Origin: Caenorhabditis remanei
Taxonomy: Eukaryota; Nematoda; Chromadorea; Rhabditida; Rhabditidae
Length of the DNA: 64,000 nt
Direction of reading: 5' to 3'
Assembly (NCBI RefSeq): GCF_010183535.1
Contig: NC_071331.1
Span: 15,376,001 to 15,440,000 of the forward strand
Part shown: positions 60,131 through 64,000 of the stretch, piece by piece
Position numbering within the stretch: position 1 is the stretch's first letter
Layout of the letters: every line of letters begins with the position of its first letter
Notes under the pieces: model-generated
What the model was told of the DNA's origin: nothing
Database searches by the model: none
What the model saw: only the letters and a program-made list of their open reading frames with translations
Program-made: the position numbers and the translations under genes

Positions 60131-61305
60131 ATGTCAGTTCCTTTACCGTCTCCAGCTCCGCTTCCGGGTATTCATAGAAATGAATCTTATATCAACTTTG
60201 AAGTCACTTTTTTCACTTTTCCAATGCTTCTTCTTGTTCTTCCCATCTTCTATATGCCCGTTACAATTATCATTATTCTACGAATTTTCGTTAAGTTATT
60301 ATACGCAATCAAGGATAAAAATGTGAATGTTCCTTTGTTCAGTGCAATATGTATTTCTCATATCATGGTGAGTTGTGATTCAAGAGAAGTCATCCATCAG
60401 ATTAACTTTCAGTGTCTTCTATTTTTCATTTGCGACTTCTTTTATGTACGTCTGATGACAAGTGGAGTATTCACTAGTTGGTGTGCAAGTGTTCTTCCGA
60501 ATCGCTATTTAATCATACTCTATGCGACAACATTTTATTTCAATTACGCGAATATGCTATTTCCATTTTTAGTTTCCACAATGAGATTAATACTATTCGC
60601 TTATCCCCAGAATCAAGCAAAGGTACTGACATGGGACGATCTCCGTTTTGCTCCGTTTGTCTAGCCATTTTATCTACCTTTCAGATCAATCGAACCATCC
60701 TTCGTACCGCCCTTCCAATCATTTTTATTTATCCATTTTTCAGTATATTTTTCATGTTCACAGCTGAAGGTTTCTGTGTCCAAGCGAGGAGTCCATTCCC
60801 ATTCGGATCAGTTGTAATCGCATTTCAAGGATCTTTGTTTCAGGTGAGATATCCTTTCGCATGTGAATTTCATTTCTGAAAACTATAAATTTTAGCTACG
60901 CAACAACTATTTTCTCCTGTTTAATAACCTTTTCTGGATGTCTTCTTGTCTGATCAACAATTCGATTCTTTTGGTCAAATTAGTTCAATTAAAAATGTCT
61001 TTGAGTTTCCAAGCGAGGTCTCAGAAATCATACAAAGCGGAAGTGTCTCTTACTTTCACAACATTCTCCATGATATTCTCGTATCTATCGAATTCAATGA
61101 TTGTGGTAGAAGAAAAGAAAGAAACCAATATAACCGAAATGAATTCTTTCAGATAGCTGCACAGCTAGGTGGTGAATTGTCATACTATGCAATAATGCTT
61201 CGTCCGTTTGGAAATGATTTGGAGACTTGTGTTGTTCCATGGGTATTCTATCTCACTCATCCGATCTTCCGAAGGAAAACAAATACTCTTCGAGTTTTTC
61301 CTTAA
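60131..61305 (+). CDS. Serpentine chemoreceptor, class U-like (copy 1)
   Basis: Five exons (60131-60367, 60413-60622, 60685-60843, 60896-61105, 61153-61305) give 322 residues with about seven membrane segments, the first after GIHRNESYINFEVTFFTFPM. Motifs shared by the three genes here are CLLFFICDFFYVRL, TSWCAS, FGNDLETCVVPWVFYLTHPIF and a MRLIL segment. This pattern fits the nematode Srg superfamily, most like class Sru. Such GPCRs act in chemosensory cilia. The fourth intron (61106-61152) is AT-rich and short. The subfamily label is from memory of family motifs. Confidence 0.75.
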
Positions 61306-61956
61306 GATACAAATAAACTCTTGATCATGTTTCAATGTGTTATTTGATTTGAAATGATTTAGCATAAAAGTAAAACGCTGCCATCGCATCCAGAGACTGC
61401 CAAAATCTAGTTGGAAGCTATGTGTTTTATTCTGCTTTCAAAAACAAAATACTCCTCGCAGCAGATCCGGAACCGGAAAGTTTCTAACAAGAAAATCCTC
61501 CGAGGAGGTACGCTTTTCGGTACACGCGTAAATACCTTTTCAATAGTTGGCGGCTCATAACTCGGTCCACGAGAACATTTGACTGATTTTTCTTGCTGTT
61601 TAGGAATCAGCCGGGTCGAAAGTATCTGAGGTCCAATTTATAGAAAAAGTTTAACTTGTCTCGTCATGAACTTCCCTTGTAATAAGTTTTTATTGTCAAC
61701 ATTATGCTTTCCTCCGCTTTTTGATCTACTCGTCACCCTTAAGTCCAGACAATGACTCAAATAACTTCTTTTATAATGACACCTCCCGATAGCATTTCCG
61801 TGTCTGTTGGATAATTTCACTCGAAAGTGAAAGATCGAAGAAAACGTGTAGAAAGCTGTACTCAGTTTTCAAAATTTGAACCTAGTCATTACTTCGGATA
61901 ACAAATTTTCTCTTTCCTTTTCAAAGTTTATTTTTGTCTTTTCCAGACAAAGACCA
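61306..61956. other. Spacer with a relic transposon end
   Basis: Between the first two receptor genes. Positions about 61500-61679 contain a decayed Tc5-like arm, listed separately. No coding exon is seen. Confidence 0.45.
61500..61679. mobile_element. Relic end of a Tc5-like element
   Basis: The motif GGCGGCTCATAACTCGGTCC followed later by ATCAGCCGGGTCGAAAGTATCTGAGG and the tip AACTTCCCTTG parallels the right arm of the Tc5-like element at about 59510-59638. The tip is followed by TAA (61680-61682), consistent with a TNA target. I found no matching left end, so it is a solo end or heavily deleted copy. Confidence 0.6.
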
Positions 61957-63104
61957 ATGACGGACCCAACGAAAAAAGTACTGGGAATTCATGGAAACTC
62001 TTCTTATATGGAATTCGAATTCTCTTTTTTCACTCTTCCAATGTATTTATTGTTCACCCCACTCATTTATGTCCCGATAACTCTGCTCATTGATTTGAGA
62101 ATTTTCGCGAAATTAATGAATGCAAAATTGGAAAAACATATAAATGTTCACTTATTCAAATCGATTTGTATGTTTCAGTTTATGGTAAGAAGTGAAGAAA
62201 TAATAAAATGGAATCTAAAACATTGCAGTCTTTCCTCTTTTTCATTGCTGATTTATTTCATCTCCGTCTACCAACAACTGGAATATTTACGAGATGGTGT
62301 GCGAGCGTGGAGCCAAATCATTTCATAATGAGCTTGTACATTCTAACTTTTTATATTAATTATGCGACAATGTTGTTCCCAATTCTCATTTCTTTAATGA
62401 GACTTATCCTCATTTTGTCTCCTCGAAATCATGAAAAAGTGAGAGTTGAACTAGATTCTGGATATAAGTTTCAGAATTTCAGATAAATGGAAAACTAATG
62501 AAAGCGGCTATCCCAATTATCTCAATATATCCATTATTCTTCACATTTTTCATGTTTCCAGCAGTTGGATACTGTACTCAACCACTGTATCCATTCACTT
62601 TCGGTGCAATTACTTTCCATTTCGACGGAACTTGGTTTGGGGTCTGTCACAGTTTTCAAATAAAACATATGATTCAGATCTGAGTTTTCAGTTGAAAAAC
62701 AATTATTTTTTACTTGGAAATGACTTGTTTTGGATGACCATTTGTATTTCTATCAACACAGTTCTTCTCGTAAAATTAGTAATTCTTAAAATCTCATTGG
62801 CTCGTCACTCGAGGTCTAATCACTCCTATAAAATCGAGCTGTCTCTCACTTTGACAACACTTTCAATGATTCTCTCATATCTTTCTACAGGAATGGTTGT
62901 GGTAATTAACCAATCAATTAGCTTCGATTCAATGGCATATTTCAGATATGTTTTCAATTGTTTCCAGCCTATACATATCATGCAATAATGCTCCGCCCAT
63001 ATGGAAATGATTTGGAGAGTTGTGTTGTTCCATGGGTCTTTTATCTCACACACCCAGTCTTCAGAAAGAAATCAAAAATCCACGTCCAAGTTTTGCATAG
63101 TTGA
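61957..63104 (+). CDS. Serpentine chemoreceptor, class U-like (copy 2)
   Basis: Five exons with the same phases as copy 1 (61957-62184, 62229-62438, 62483-62641, 62692-62901, 62946-63104) give 321 residues. The start follows a TTTTCCAG acceptor by ten bases. Shared motifs are LGIHGNSSYMEFEFSFFTLP, FLFFIADLFHLRL, YGNDLESCVVPWVFYLTHPVF. The exon-2 start has Ser where the paralogues have Cys (SFLFF for CLLFF). The donor at 62642 (GTCTGT) is weak and should be checked. The coding frame is otherwise intact. Confidence 0.75.
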
Positions 63105-63299
63105 AACTATTCATATAAATAACTTTTCTTCGATCTAGGTGCAAATGTTTTTGTAGTCAAATTACCTTTTTCTTCTTCGAAACGTGTAATTTTGATCTTT
63201 TGGTTATAAAGAAAATCTCGAGAGCCCTGTAATTTCATTTTTGAGCACCAAGAATCTCATTTTTCCCTTCTCCAAACTTCCAAACTCATTTTGGAAGTG

Positions 63300-64000
63300 A
63301 TGTCGAATTCCACTTCTGTCCCATCTACAGTAACCTCTCTAGGTATTCATGGAAATCCCGCTTTCATCAATTTTGAGTTTTCATTTCTAACCGTTCCAAT
63401 GCTTCTTTTATTCCTTCCAATTCTATATATTCCTATCACTTCTGTCGTCATTTTACGTATTTTCGCTCAGTCAATGAGTGCATTTCGACAGAAAAATGTG
63501 AATGATCAGTTGTTTAGAGCGATAACTTTAACTCATTTCATGGTAAGTTCTAAATCATCTTGAAAGACGAAAAGGAATTCGAGAAAATCCTGGAAGAAAA
63601 CCTGGGATTCTTAAAGTATCTCGGGTTGAGTTCTGTGTCTTAGACTATTAAAATTCTGAGCTGAGTCATAAAGAAGTTTGTCGGTCGGAAGTGGGGAACG
63701 ACCCATGCTTAAATGTACCCATCAATTCAAGTCTATTTCAGTGTCTTCTCTTTTTTGTATCTGATTTTTTCTACATTCGCCTTCCACTTACTGGAGTACT
63801 GACCAGTTGGTGTGCAAGTATAGAACCTAGTGGCTATCTTGTTATATTACTTTTAATTACTTATCATATCAACTATGTTGTCATATTACTTCCGTTTCTA
63901 GTTGCACTTATTCGAATTAATTTGATTTTGATGCCTCAGAAGCATCAAAAGGTGTTGTTTCAATCAATAACATCAAAAAGCTTACTCCCATGATTTCAGA
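63300..64000 (+). CDS. Serpentine chemoreceptor, class U-like (copy 3, cut by window end)
   Basis: The first two exons (63300-63542 and 63742-63951) encode about 151 residues matching copies 1 and 2 (LGIHGNPAFINFEFSFLTVP, CLLFFVSDFFYIRLPLTG, TSWCASIEP). A TTTCAG acceptor at 63994-63999 places the start of exon 3 at the last base of the window. The gene is truncated by the window, not by mutation. Intron 1 (199 bases) is longer than in the paralogues. Confidence 0.75.

Noticed and set aside
1..64000. CRISPR arrays or bacterial-type operons and ribosome binding sites
   Set aside because: No regularly spaced repeats; spliced genes and nematode families show a eukaryotic nuclear genome.

Overview
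The window is nuclear DNA of a nematode, almost certainly a Caenorhabditis species. Evidence: AT-rich sequence, short introns (many 43-50 bp) with GT...TTTCAG borders, acceptor-like TTTCAG sites just upstream of several start codons (possible trans-splice sites), a cuticle collagen, a serpentine chemoreceptor array, and a gene order I recall from C. elegans chromosome IV (gex-3, dsb-1, acl-13, col-130 with a UGT, OVCA2-like hydrolase, dpy-26, an Ig/FN3/DB receptor). Symbols are by family recognition and remembered synteny, not by a search.

Layout. 1-5.5 kb: no gene recognised, one GC-tipped MITE. 5.5-14.9 kb: four + strand genes at short spacing: an unrecognised 416-aa protein, gex-3 (WAVE complex subunit), a Rec114/DSB-1-like meiotic protein and an LCLAT1-type acyltransferase (acl-13). 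15.1-16.1 kb: a small coiled-coil gene on the - strand. 16.1-23.2 kb: a gene desert apart from tRNA-Gln(TTG) and tRNA-Arg(ACG). 23.2-29.3 kb: a UDP-glycosyltransferase gene with a cuticle collagen on the opposite strand inside one of its introns. 29.4-34.9 kb: three tandem C-type lectin genes, two with Thr-rich mucin-like linkers. 35.1-41.5 kb (- strand): FSH1/OVCA2 serine hydrolase, an RbfA-like putative mitochondrial factor, and the condensin kleisin dpy-26. 44.4-49.7 kb (+): a large single-pass Ig/FN3/DB-module receptor with a probable truncated secreted isoform. 49.9-52.5 kb (-): a tandem pair of PhzF-fold (PBLD-like) genes. 52.6-59.6 kb: a transposon island. 60.1 kb to the end (+): at least three tandem class-U-like serpentine receptor genes, the last cut by the window edge.

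The transposon island is the most unusual part. A 934-bp near-perfect palindrome (Tc4-like, TGA target duplication) is followed by a Tc5-like transposon with about 495-bp inverted arms and an apparently intact 4-exon, 540-aa DDE/D transposase. Each arm of the Tc5-like element is interrupted by a different nested insertion: a 381-bp MITE with a 6-bp duplication, and a 2,005-bp element carrying a spliced gene of unknown family. Both foldback families carry a tRNA-like module in their arms, followed by a T-run and a shared GGCTCCCAGA motif.

Exon coordinates were read by eye from splice signals and frame continuity; ends of terminal exons and alternative isoforms need RNA evidence.
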